The notes under the pieces were generated by a model. It worked only from the letters and a program-made list of their open reading frames with translations, searched no databases and was not told the DNA's origin. The position numbers were made by a program, and so were the translations under genes. 64,000 nt of DNA from assembly GCF_004328625.1 (NCBI RefSeq), contig NZ_CP032229.1:4836001-4900000 (forward strand), in the 5' to 3' direction. Of the stretch, positions 34,028-45,900 are shown piece by piece (within the stretch, counting starts at the first letter, position 1; each line of letters opens with the position of its first letter). The stretch comes from Streptomyces seoulensis (GTDB lineage Bacteria; Actinomycetota; Actinomycetes; Streptomycetales; Streptomycetaceae).

Positions 34028-35290
34028 ATGAACGTTCACCTGGCATCATATCTGAGCGGTACCACCGCAGGCGATCTCGCTGGAAGCAAGCGGGAGTTCC
34101 TGGAGATCGGCCGGCGTTCCGGTGATTACCCCATGGCCACTGCGCGGCGCGACGGGGTGGATTCGGAAGTAAGCGTCTGGTGCAGCAACGACTATCTGGG
34201 CATGGGTCAGAACAGCCAGGCCATCGCCGCCATGCACGCCGCGATAGACACCCATGGTGTGGGCTCGGGAGGTTCCCGGAACATCGGCGGGACCAACCAC
34301 TACCACGTCCTTCTCGAAAATGAGCTGGCGGATCTGCACGGCAAGGAGTCCGCTCTCCTCTTCACCTCGGGATACACCGCCAACGAGGGCTCCCTCAGCG
34401 TGCTGGCGGGGCTGCCCGAGGACACCGTCGTGTTCTCCGACGCGAAGAACCACGCCTCGATCATCGACGGCCTCCGGCACAGCGGCGCGAAGAAGCACAT
34501 CTTCAGGCACAACGACGTCGCCCACCTGGAAGAACTGATCGCGGCTGCTCCCGCCGACTGCCCGAAGCTCATCGTCGTGGAATCGGTCTATTCCATGTCG
34601 GGCAACGTCGCGCCGCTCGCCGAGATCGCCGACATCGCGGACAAGTACGGTGCCACCACCTTCATCGACGAGGTCCACGCGGTCGGCATGTACGGACCGC
34701 AGGGCGCCGGAATCGCCGCGCGGGAAGGCATCGCCGACCGGTTCACGGTCGTGATGGGCACCTTGGCGAAGGGGTACGGGACGGTCGGCGGCTACATCGC
34801 GGGCCCGGCGGCCCTCGTGGACGCGGTGCGGACCTACTCGCGCTCGTTCGTCTTCACCACCTCCCCGCCGCCGGCGGTCGCGGCTGCCGCGCTGGCGTCG
34901 GTCCAGTACCTGCGGTCCTCCGAGACCGAGCGGGAGGCCCTCGCGTCGAACACGCGACTGCTGCACAGCCTTCTGATCGAGGCCGACATCCCGTTCGTCT
35001 CGACGGACTCCCACATCGTCGCGGCCTTCGTCGGTGAGGACGAACTGTGCAAGCGGGCGTCCCGGCTGCTGTTCGAGCAGCACGGGATCTACGTCCAGTC
35101 CATCAACGCCCCCAGCGTGCCCGCGGGCGAGGAGATCCTGCGGATCGCTCCGTCCGCCGTGCACGAGCAGAAGGATGTCGAGACCTTCGCCGACGCCCTG
35201 CACGGGATCTGGAAGGAACTGGAGATCCCGACCGCGAGTGCACGGGAGTGGGCCACGTCCGCTCTCCGCGGCGCCCGCACCGCCGGATGA
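34028..35290 (+). CDS. 5-aminolevulinate synthase (C5N cassette)
   Basis: The 420-aa PLP enzyme of the alpha-oxoamine synthase family starts with ATG at 34028 behind GAGAAGGCGAG. Visible features are [10 protein letters not shown] (51-60), [23 protein letters not shown] (the PLP-contacting Asp) and the Schiff-base Lys248 in MGTLAKGYG. It condenses succinyl-CoA with glycine to ALA, and in C5N clusters also promotes intramolecular cyclisation of ALA-CoA to 2-amino-3-hydroxycyclopent-2-enone. Streptomycetes make heme by the glutamyl-tRNA C5 route, so an ALA synthase in this host is a hallmark of secondary metabolism. The next gene overlaps its stop codon. Confidence 0.97.
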   Translation: MNVHLASYLSGTTAGDLAGSKREFLEIGRRSGDYPMATARRDGVDSEVSVWCSNDYLGMGQNSQAIAAMHAAIDTHGVGSGGSRNIGGTNHYHVLLENELADLHGKESALLFTSGYTANEGSLSVLAGLPEDTVVFSDAKNHASIIDGLRHSGAKKHIFRHNDVAHLEELIAAAPADCPKLIVVESVYSMSGNVAPLAEIADIADKYGATTFIDEVHAVGMYGPQGAGIAAREGIADRFTVVMGTLAKGYGTVGGYIAGPAALVDAVRTYSRSFVFTTSPPPAVAAAALASVQYLRSSETEREALASNTRLLHSLLIEADIPFVSTDSHIVAAFVGEDELCKRASRLLFEQHGIYVQSINAPSVPAGEEILRIAPSAVHEQKDVETFADALHGIWKELEIPTASAREWATSALRGARTAG

Positions 35291-36840
35291 CCATGTCTGT
35301 CGCGGGCGTACTCGCCGGCGCGGCGGCGCGGCGACCCGACCACCCGGCCGTGATCCAGGGCTCCGAGCGTGTCACCTATGGGTGGCTGTGGGACCAGGCA
35401 CGTCGCTACGCCGCCGTACTGCGGGCCGGCGGGGTACGGCCGGGAGACGCGGTCGCCGTGCTCCTGGCCGACACCCCACGGTTCCCCGTCGTGTACTTCG
35501 GCGTGCTGGCGGCCGGCGCCGTCGTGGTCCCGCTGAACGTCATGTCGACCCCCTCGGAGATCGGTCAGGTGCTGACCGATGCCGACGCCCGTCTCCTGGT
35601 GTGCGACGCCTCCCTGCTCGCCCGGGCGAGGGAGGCGTCGGAGCCGCTCGGCACGGTGCTCCTCACCGTCGGGCCGGGCCCCGGGGGCACGGTCGACCTG
35701 GAGAGCGCGGCACAGGACACGGCGCCCATCGACGACGCCGCGGTGCGCGAAGCCGACGACGTCGCGGTCGTGTTCTACACGTCCGGCACGACGGGTGAGC
35801 CGAAGGGGGTGATGCTCACTCACCGGAACATCCTGCACAACGTCGAGAGGATGGTCGCCACTCCGTACATGTTCCGCAGTGACGACGTGTTGCTCGGCTG
35901 CCTGCCGCTGTCCCACGGCTTCGGTCAGATCTGCGGCATGCTGACCGGCTTCCGCGCCGGTATCTCGATCGTCCTGATGCCGAGGTTCTCCGGGCCGGAG
36001 GCGCTCGCGCTGATGACGGAACACCGGTGCACGGTGTTCATGGGCGTACCGACCATGTACGTCAAGCTGCTCGACGCGGTGGCGCGGGGTGAGCAGGCCC
36101 CTCGGCTCGACCGCGTGTACAGCGGGGGATCGGCGCTCCCGGTGAAGACCCTCGAAGAGGTCCGGAGCACGTTCGGATGTCCTGTGTACGAGGGCTACGG
36201 GATGACCGAGACCTCGTGCAGCGTGGCTTATCACTATCCGGGCGTGACGTTCCGCCCCGGAACGGTCGGTGTTCCCATCACCGGCGTCACGGTCGGTATA
36301 GCCCGGCCGAACACCGACGGGATCGATCTCCTGCCGGCCGGCGAGGTGGGCGAGATCGTGGTGCGCGGTCCGAACGTCATGGCCGGATATCTCGGTCGCC
36401 CGGACATCACCGCCGAGGTCCTGACCGACGGCTGGTTCCTCACCGGTGATCTCGGGATGCTGGACGGAGACGGTTACCTCTCGGTCGTGGGCCGGAAGAA
36501 GGACCTGATTCTCCGCGGTGGCTACAACGTCCATCCGCGCGAGATCGAGGAGATTCTCGGCGGGCATCCGGCCGTCGCGCAGGTGGCGGTCATCGGTGTC
36601 CCGCACCCGGAACTCGGTGAAGAGGTCTGGGCGGTCGTCGTGCCCGCCCGGCCGGAGGAAGTCACCGCCGGAACGGATGCCGAGATCATCGAATGGGGCA
36701 GACAGCGCCTTTCCGCTTACAAATACCCACGGCGCGTCGAGTTCACCGACGCCCTCCCGTTGGGGTCCAGCGGAAAAGTCCTCAAACGGGTGCTGGTCGC
36801 GTCCTACGAGACGGCCGGCGCGTCATTGCAGACGAAATAG
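35287..36840 (+). CDS. Acyl-CoA ligase, probable ALA-CoA ligase (C5N cassette)
   Basis: The 517-aa protein starts with ATG at 35287, overlapping the ALA synthase stop (ATGA); a second in-frame ATG follows two codons later. It has canonical acyl-CoA synthetase motifs: [10 protein letters not shown] (165-174), [40 protein letters not shown] and the C-terminal lysine in SSGKVLKR. In C5N pathways this enzyme activates ALA as its CoA thioester for cyclisation by the ALA synthase. Tight translational coupling with the synthase supports that role. A strong hairpin follows before the PKS. Confidence 0.92.
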   Translation: MTMSVAGVLAGAAARRPDHPAVIQGSERVTYGWLWDQARRYAAVLRAGGVRPGDAVAVLLADTPRFPVVYFGVLAAGAVVVPLNVMSTPSEIGQVLTDADARLLVCDASLLARAREASEPLGTVLLTVGPGPGGTVDLESAAQDTAPIDDAAVREADDVAVVFYTSGTTGEPKGVMLTHRNILHNVERMVATPYMFRSDDVLLGCLPLSHGFGQICGMLTGFRAGISIVLMPRFSGPEALALMTEHRCTVFMGVPTMYVKLLDAVARGEQAPRLDRVYSGGSALPVKTLEEVRSTFGCPVYEGYGMTETSCSVAYHYPGVTFRPGTVGVPITGVTVGIARPNTDGIDLLPAGEVGEIVVRGPNVMAGYLGRPDITAEVLTDGWFLTGDLGMLDGDGYLSVVGRKKDLILRGGYNVHPREIEEILGGHPAVAQVAVIGVPHPELGEEVWAVVVPARPEEVTAGTDAEIIEWGRQRLSAYKYPRRVEFTDALPLGSSGKVLKRVLVASYETAGASLQTK

Positions 36841-36849
36841 CAGCACATC

Positions 36850-36886
36850 GGCACAGCACCCGCGGCACGGCTGCGGGTGCTGTGCC
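36850..36886 (+). terminator. 14-bp perfect stem-loop between the C5N operon and the PKS
   Basis: The arms 36850-36863 and 36873-36886 are fully complementary around a 9-nt loop, starting 10 bp after the ligase stop. The next gene on the same strand starts at 36932, so the element is a terminator or attenuator that could set the ratio of tailoring enzymes to PKS. Confidence 0.75.
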
Positions 36887-36931
36887 CCTGCTCAGGAATC
36901 GTACGGATCAATAGGTAGGGCGTACTCGACC

Positions 36932-39900
36932 ATGGTGGAATTCCAAGCTGACACGTCGATATCGGCCGAGGCGATCGCCGTCGTCGGTATGTCCTGCCGA
37001 CTGCCGCACGCGGAGAACCCCGCGCAACTGTGGCGGCTGCTGCGCGAGGGCCGCAGTGCGATCGGCGCGCCCCCGGCCGGGCGCCCCGGACTGCCCTCCC
37101 GGCCGGGAGGCTATCTGGAGGACGTGAGCGGCTTCGACGCGGGCTTCTTCGGCGTCAGCCCGCGCGAGGCGGCGTCGATGGACCCGCAGCAGCGGCTGAT
37201 GCTCGAGCTGGCCTGGGAGGCGCTGGAGGACGCCAGGATCGTCCCGTCCGCGCTCGCCGACAGCCCGACCGGTGTCTTCGTCGGTGTCATCGCCGACGAC
37301 TACGCCGCGCTCACGCGTCAGCAAGGGGACGACGCCGTCACCCGCCACACCCTGACCGGTCTCAACCGTGGTGTCATCGCCAACCGGATCTCCTACACCC
37401 TGGGTCTGCACGGACCGAGCGCGGCCGTGGACACCGGCCAGTCCTCCTCACTGGTCGCCGTGCACCTGGCGGCCGAGAGCCTGCGCCGCGGCGAGTCCAC
37501 CATGGCCCTGGCCGGCGGGGTCAGCCTCAACCTGGTGCCGGACAGCACCACCAGCGCCGAGCGGCTCGGCGCCCTGTCACCGGACGGCCTCAGCTTCACG
37601 TTCGACGCGAGGGCGAACGGATACGTACGCGGTGAGGGTGGCGCGTTCGTCCTGCTCAAGCCACTGCGCGCCGCCGTGGCGGACGGAGACCCGGTCTACT
37701 GCGTGCTGCGCGGCAGCGCGATGAACAACGACGGGACCACCGAGGGCCTCACCGCGCCCAGTTCGGCCGGCCAGCAGGAGGTCCTGCGGCAGGCGTACCG
37801 GCGGGCCGGCGTGGCCGCCGAGCAGGTCCAGTACGTCGAACTGCACGGCACGGGCACCAGAGTGGGCGACCCGATCGAGGCGTCGGCTCTGGGCGCGGTA
37901 CTCGGCGACGGCCGCGCGGAAGAAGCCGCACTGCGGGTCGGATCGGTCAAGACGAACGTCGGGCACCTGGAGGGTGCCGCCGGCATCGTCGGCCTGCTGA
38001 AGGCGGCGCTCTGCATCCGTCACCGCGAGCTCGTGCCGAGCCTCAATTTCGAGACCCCGAACCCCGACATCCCCTTCGACACGCTGAAGCTGGCCGTGCA
38101 GCGCGGCGTGGAGGCGTGGCCGCGGCCGGACGAACCGCTCTACGGGGGTGTCAGCTCGTTCGGCGTGGGCGGTACGAACTGCCACGTCGTGCTCTCGGAC
38201 TGGCGCACCGGGCCTGCGGAGGATGCGCCTGCCGCCGCGTCCGGCACGGGTGTGGTGCCGTGGGTGCTGTCGGGCAGGTCGGCCGAAGCCGTGGCCGGCC
38301 AGGCCGGGCGGCTCGTGTCGTACCTGGAGGAGCGGCCGGAGCTGGACGCCGCGGCGGTGGGCCGCTCGCTCGCGACGTCGCGTGCCCGCTTCGACCACCG
38401 TGCGGTGGTCGTGGGGCAGACCCCCGACGAACTGCTGGCGGGTGTGCGGGCGTTGGCCGAGGGCCTGCCCGCGGCCGGTGTGGTGACGGGCCGTGCGGTG
38501 CCGGGAGGCCCCGGCAGGACGGTGTTCGTGTTTCCGGGTCAGGGGTCGCAGTGGCGGGGTATGGCGGTGGGGCTGGTGGAGGTGTCGCCGGTGTTCGCTG
38601 CTCGTCTGGGGGAGTGTGAGCGGGCGTTGGTGCCGTTCACGGGGTGGTCTTTGCTGGATGTGTTGCGGGGTGTGGAGGGTGCGCCTGGTCTGGATCGGGT
38701 GGATGTGGTGCAGCCGGCGTTGTGGGCGGTGATGGTGTCGTTGGCGGCGTTGTGGCGTTCGGTGGGTGTGGAGCCGGATGCGGTGGTGGGGCATTCGCAG
38801 GGTGAGATCGCGGCTGCGGTGGTGTCGGGGGCGTTGTCGCTGGAGGACGCGGCGAAGGTCGTGGCGTTGCGCAGTCGGGCGATCGTGCGGCTGGCGGGTT
38901 CGGGTGGGATGGTGTCGGTGGCCTTGCCCGCGGGTGAGGTGGGTGAGCTCGTCGCGCGGAGGGACGGCGCGATCGACATCGCCGCGCACAACGGCCCGCG
39001 GAGCACGGTCGTCTCCGGCGACCCGGAGGCCCTGGCCGACCTCGTCGAGCGCGGTGCGGCCGAGGGGTACCGTGCCCGCACCATCAAGGTCGACTACGCC
39101 TCCCACTCCGCCCACGTCGACCTGCTGAGGGACGAGCTGCGGGAACTGCTGGCCGATGTCACGCCGCGTGCGGGTGACATCCCGTTCTTCTCCACCGTCA
39201 CCGGGCAGCAGCTGGACGGCACGGAGCTCGACGGCTCGTACTGGTTCAGCAACCTGCGCCGGACCGTCCGGCTGGAGGAAGCCACCCGCGCTCTGCTCGA
39301 CGAGGGGCATCACGTCTTCATCGAGGTCAGCACCCACCCGGTGCTCACCTCGGCCCTCAGTGACACGGCCGAGGAGGCCGGAGCCGGCGCCGTCGTCGTC
39401 GGATCGCTGCGCCGCGACGACGGGGGGCAGGACCGTTTCCTGACCTCGGTCGCGGAGGCGCACGCCAACGGCGTGGAGGTCGACTGGGAGCGTCTGCTGC
39501 CGGGTCCGGGTCTGGTGGATCTGCCCACGTACGCCTTCCAGCGTGAGGACTACTGGCTGGACGGCCCGGCGGCCGGGCCGGCCCCGGTCCGGACCGCCGT
39601 GGCACGGCGGAGCGGCCGGAAGAGGTCCGCGCCGCGCGGCGACGTCCTGGAGCTGGTGCGTGCGCACGCGGCGGCGGTGCTCGGCCACGGCTCGGCCCGA
39701 GACGTCGACATCGACACGACCTTCAAGGACCTCGGCTTCGACTCCGTCTCGTCCGTCGAGCTCCGGGACGCGCTGAACAGGGCCACCGGGCTGTCGCTGC
39801 CCACCGGCCTCCTCTTCGACCACCCGACCCCGGCCGTACTCGCCGCACACCTCGGCGCTCAGCTCCCGGACCTGGCCGAGGACCCGGACGGGGAGCTGTA

Positions 39901-42900
39901 CGAGGACCTGTACGAAGACCAGGAGCAGGGCCTGGACGACGACGCCTGCGAGGCCGTGGCGGTCGACGAGCCGATCGCGATCGTGGGCATGGCGTGCCGG
40001 CTGCCGGGCGGGGTCGCCTCCCCCGCGGACCTGTGGAAGCTGGTCAGCGACGAGGTCGACGCGATCGGCACATTCCCGGCCAATCGGGGCTGGGACCTCG
40101 ACGCGCTCTTCACCGACGATCCGGACAGCTCCGGCACGACCTATGCCACCCAGGGCGGCTTCCTGCACGACGCGGACCGGTTCGACGCCGAGTTCTTCGG
40201 CATCAGCCCCCGGGAGGCGGCGGCGATGGAGCCCCAGCAGCGGCTGCTGCTGGAGACGGCCTGGGAGGCCCTGGAGCAGGCGGGCATCGACCCCGCCGCG
40301 CTGCGCGGCAGCCGAACCGGTGTGTACGTGGGCGCCACGGCGCAGGAGTACGGACCGAGGCTGCACGAGCCCTCCGGCGGACACGACGGCTACCTGCTGA
40401 CGGGCAACACCGCCAGTGTGGCCTCGGGCCGGCTGGCCTACACCTTCGGTCTTGAAGGCCCGGCAGTGACGGTCGACACCGCCTGCTCGTCCTCACTCGT
40501 CGCACTCCACCTCGCCGCGCGGTCGCTGCGCCAGGGCGAGTCCTCCATGGCGCTCGCCGGCGGTGTGTCCGTCATGGCCACGCCCGGCATGTTCGTGGAG
40601 TTCTCCCGGCAGCGCGGGCTGTCGCCGGACGGGCGGTGCAAGGCGTTCTCGTCGTCGGCGGACGGTACCGGCTGGGCCGAGGGCGTGGGCCTGCTGGTAC
40701 TGGAGCGGTTGTCGGACGCGGAACGCAACGGGCACCGGGTGCTCGCGGTGATCCGTGGTTCCGCCGTGAACCAGGACGGGGCGAGCAACGGCCTGGCGGC
40801 CCCGAACGGGCCCGCGCAGGAGGGGGTCATCCGGGCCGCGCTGGCCGACGCCCGCCTGTCCGCGTCCGAAGTGGACGCGGTGGAGGCGCACGGCACGGGC
40901 ACCAGGCTCGGCGACCCGATCGAGGCGCAGGCGCTCCTGGCCACCTACGGCCAGGACCGCGAGGAGCCGCTCCGCCTCGGCTCGCTGAAGTCGAACGTCG
41001 GTCACACGCAGGCCGCGGCGGGTGTCGCGGGCGTGATCAAGATGGTCATGGCCATGCGGCACGGGGTGCTCCCGGCGACGCTGCACGTGGACGAGGCGAC
41101 CCCGCACGTCGACTGGTCGGCCGGCGCGGTGGAGCTTCTGACGCGGGCCGAGCGGTGGCCGGAGCGCGGTCGCCCGCGCCGGGCAGCCGTCTCGTCGTTC
41201 GGAATCAGCGGTACCAACGCACACCTCATCGTCGAGCAGGTGACGGAGACCGAAGCCCCGCCTGCGGAGCCGTCGGTGCCGGGACCGGTGCCGTGGGTGG
41301 TGTCGGGCAGGTCGCGGGCCGCTCTGTCGGAGCAGGCGCAGCGGCTGGTGTCGTTCCTGGAGGAACGGCCGGAGCTGGACGCCGCAGCAGTGGGCCGTGC
41401 GCTTGCCGTGTCACGTGCCCGATTCGCCCACCGCGCGGTGGTCGTGGGGGAGACCCGCGAGGAACTCCTCGGTGCCCTGAGGGCGTTGACTCCGGGTGAG
41501 ACCGCGTCGGCGGGCCCGGTGGCGTTCCTGTTCTCGGGGCAGGGCAGTCAGCGGGTGGGCATGGGCCGTGAGCTGTACGCGGCGGAGCCGGTGTTCGCGG
41601 CCGCGTTCGACGAGGTCGCGGAGGCGCTGGACGTCCACCTGGACCGTTCGCTCGCCGAAGTGATCGAGGGCGAGCCGGAGCTGCTTCGGCGGACCCTCTA
41701 CACCCAGCCGGCGTTGTTCGCGCTGGAGGTGGCCCTGTTCCGTCTGCTGACCCGTTACGGGGTGACCCCGGACTACCTGGTGGGTCATTCGGTGGGCGAG
41801 CTGGCGGCGGCCCATGTGGCGGGTGTGCTGTCGCTCCAGGACGCCGCGCGTCTGGTGTGCGCGCGGGCGCGTCTGATGGAGGGTGTCGCCGAGGGCGGGG
41901 CGATGGCCGCCCTGAACGCGGGGGAGGCGCGCGTCGCCGGGTGGCTGGAGGGCCGCTCCGGGGTGGAGGTGGCCGGGGTCAACAGCCCTGCCGCCACCGT
42001 GATCTCCGGTGACGAGCCGGCCGTGCTCGACGTCCTGGAGCTGGCGCGCGGGGAGGGCGTGCGGGCCACACGGCTGAAGGTGAGCCACGCCTTCCACTCC
42101 GCGCACCTGGACGGCATGCTGGCGGAGCTCACCGAGATCGCCCGGACCCTGACCCATTCGGCTCCCCGGATCCCGGTCGTCTCGAATGTCACCGGTGAGG
42201 TGGTCGAGGAGTTCACTCCCGAGTACTGGGCCGTGCAGGCCCGTTCGGCGGTCCGTTTCGCCGACGGCGTCGCCACGCTGGCCGGTCTCGGCGTGACGGC
42301 GTTCGTGGAGCTGGGCCCCGACGGGACACTGTCGGCTCTGACGGGCGAGTGCCTGGACGGCGCCGAGGGCGTCGTCACGGTTCCGGTGCTGCGCAAGGAC
42401 CGCCCCGAGAAGCGTTCCCTGCTCACCGCCCTGGGCGCTGTGCACGCAAACGGCGCGGGTGTGGATTGGGAGCGCTTCCTGCCGGGCTCCGGTGTGGCGG
42501 AGCTGCCGACGTACGCCTTCCAGCGTGAACGCTTCTGGCTGGACGCGCCGCGCTACGGTGACGCGGCGGGTCTGGGTCTGACGGCTGTGGATCACCCGCT
42601 GCTGGCTGCGGTGATCACGGAGCCGGACGGTGACGCCGTCCAGTTCTCGGCTTCGGTCTCGTCGTCCTCGCACCCGTGGCTGGCCGATCACGCGATCGGG
42701 GGGACGGTCCTCGTGCCGGGGACGGTCTTCCTGGAGCTCGCGGGCGCCGCGGCCGAACAGCTGGGATACGCCGGCGTCGAGGAGCTCACCCTCCAGGCCC
42801 CCCTGGCTCTCCCGGGCACGACGGGTGCTCAGCTGCGGCTGACCGTCGACCGGGCCGACGTGCGCGGCGACCGCCGGTTCACCGTGTACGCACGGATCGG

Positions 42901-45900
42901 TGAGGAGCAGTGGACCGCCCACGCGGCCGGCCTGCTCACCTCCGCCGTCCCCTCACCGGGTGTCTCCCTGGAGACATGGCCCCCGGCAGGCGCCACGCCC
43001 GTCCCGCTCGACGGCGTCTACGACCGCCTCGGCGACCTGGGCTACGGCTACGGGCCGGCCTTCCAGGGGCTGCGTGCCGCCTGGCGCGCCGGTGACGACC
43101 TGTTCGCCGAGGCCGTCCTGCCCGAGCAGCTCCACCCGGGAGCCGCGCGCTTCGGGGTGCACCCCGCCCTGCTCGACGCGGTCCTGCACCCGCTCGTGCT
43201 GGAGGCCGCGGCCTCGGCGCAGGACGACACCACGATCCGACTGCCGTTCTCGTTCGCGGGCTTCGCGGCGCACGCGGTCGGCGCCACGGTGGTGCGTGTC
43301 CACTGGACCCGGACCGGCCAGGACACGGCCCGTCTCGCTCTCGCCGACGGTGCCGGCGCTCCGGTGGCGACCATCGAGTCGGTCACCCTGCGGCCGGTCG
43401 CCCGCGACCGGATCGTCGTCGCCGGCCCGGCCGCGGAGTCCCTGTACCGGGTGGCCTGGGAGCCCGTCCCGGCGCCCGAGCCGGTCGCCGGACGGCAGTG
43501 GGTCCGGCTGGGCGAGGCGCCCTACGCCGATCTCGCCGCCCTCGGCGCCGCGCTCGACGCCGGATCCGATGTGCCGGAGTTCGTGGTGATCGGCGAGCGG
43601 GAACTCGTCCACGACGGCATCGGTGACGTACTCGACCGGACCCACTCCACCGCCTCGCGTGGGCTGGAGACGGTACAGGAGTGGCTGACCGCCCCGCGCT
43701 TCGCGGACAGCCGCCTCGTGCTCGTCGTCCCGGACGGCGCGTTGCACACGGCCCCGCTCGTGGGCCTGATCCGTACCGCGCAGACCGAGCAGCCCGGCCG
43801 GCTGGTCCTCGCCCACGTCGACGAGGGCGGGGCGGAACTGCTGCCCACCGTGCTGGCGTCGGGTGAGCCCGAGGTGGCGGTGCGGGGCGGCGCGCTGTTC
43901 GTGCCGCGCCTGACGCGTGCCGAGGGCGTCGCGGCGGGGGTGGCGGAGGGTCTCGACCCGGAGGGCACGGTCCTGGTGACCGGTGCTCTGGGCACGCTGG
44001 GCCGGCTGGTGACGCGCCACCTGGTGACGCGTCACGGTGCCCGGCACCTGCTGCTGGTGTCGCGTCGCGGGGATGGGACGCCGGGGGCCGCCGAGTTCGT
44101 GGCGGAGCTGGCGGAGGCGGGCGCGCAGGCGCGCGTGGCGGCCTGTGACGTGTCGGACCTCGGCGCGCTGGCCGGACTGCTGGACGAGGTCGCGGCCGAG
44201 CGTCCGCTGACCGCCGTGGTGCACACGGCGGGTGTCCTGGACGACACGACGGTCGCCTCGCTGTCGGCCGGTCAGCTGGAGCGCGTGATGCGTCCGAAGG
44301 TGGACGCGGCCTGGAACCTCCACCGCCTCACTGAGTCCCACGGCCTCGCCTCGTTCGTGATGTTCTCGTCCATCGCGGGTCTCATGGGTAACGCCGGCCA
44401 GGCCAACTACGCCGCCGCGAACACGTTCCTCGACGCCCTCGCACAGCACCGCCGCGCCCGGAACCTGCCCGCCACCTCCCTCGCGTGGAGCCTGTGGGAC
44501 AGCGCCGACGGCATGGCCGCTACCCTCGCCGACGCCGATGTCGCGCGGTGGAAGCGGAGCGGGATCGTCCCGCTGACCCCGGAACTGGGCCTCGACCTCT
44601 TCGACGCGGCGCTCGCCTCGGCGGAGCCGCTGCTCGTCCCCGCCGAACTCGACCTGCGCGCCCTGCGGGCCCGTGCGGTCGAGAACACGCTTCCCGAGCT
44701 GTTCACCGGCCTGGTCCGCGTCCGCCGCCGGCAGGCGGCCACCGCCGGCGCAGGCTCGTCCTGGGCCGGGCGGCTGAACGCGCTGGGCGCGGAGGAGCGG
44801 GCCCAGGCCGTGCTCCGGACCGTACGGGAGACCGTGGGGCTGGTCCTCGGGCACGGGGCCGACGCCGGCATCGACCCGGTCAAGGCGTTCATGGACATCG
44901 GCTTCGACTCCCTCACGGGTGTCGAACTGCGCAACCGGCTCGGCGCGGTGACCGGGCTGCGACTGCCCACCACGCTCGTGTTCGACCACCCGTCGCCCCG
45001 GGCGGTGGCGGACTTCCTGCTGGACCGGCTCGACGCGACCGGGACGGCCGTCGTCCCGTCGGTGGCCGCCCACGCCCGGGGAACGGACGAGCCGATCGCC
45101 GTGGTCGGTATGGGATGCCGCTATCCGGGCGGAGTCTCCTCGCCGGAGGACCTGTGGCGGCTCGTCGCGGAGGGCCGGGACGCGATCGGCGAGTTCCCGG
45201 CCGACCGAGGATGGGACGTGGAGAGCCTCTACGACCCGGACCCCGACAAGACCGGCACGTCGTACACCCGCAAGGGCGGATTCCTCTACGGATCCGCCGA
45301 CTTCGACGCCGAGTTCTTCGGCCTGAGTCCGCGTGAGGCGGTCGCGACCGACCCGCAGCAGCGGGTGCTGCTGGAGGTCGCCTGGGAGGCGCTGGAGCGT
45401 GCGGGAGTCGACCCCGCCTCGCTGCGCGGCTCCTCGACCGGGGTCTACGCGGGTGTGATGTACAACGACTACGGGTCGCGGCTGGGACGTGCGCCGGAGG
45501 GCTTCGAGGGGCATCTGCTGACGGGCACGATCTCCAGTGTCCTGTCGGGCCGGGTGGCCTACACGTTCGGCCTGGAAGGTCCGGCGGTGACGCTGGACAC
45601 GGCGTGTTCGTCCTCCCTGGTGGCGGTGCACCTGGCCGCCCAGGCGCTGCGCCAGGGCGAGTGCGCGATGGCACTCGCCGGCGGCGTCACCGTGATGTCC
45701 ACGCCGACGACCTTCGTCGAGTTCTCGCGTCAGCGCGGTCTGTCGCCGGACGGGACCTGCAAGTCGTTCGCGGCGTCGGCGGACGGTACGGGCTGGGGCG
45801 AGGGCGCGGGCATGCTCGTGCTGGAGCGGCTGTCGGACGCCCAGCGGCTCGGGCACACCGTGCTGGGAGTGATCCGGGGTTCCGCGGTCAACCAGGACGG

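Noticed and set aside
36518..36931. Upstream extension of the PKS reading frame
   Set aside because: It runs through the 3' end of the ligase gene and the hairpin; the KS motif begins just after ATG 36932, which has a plausible ribosome site.
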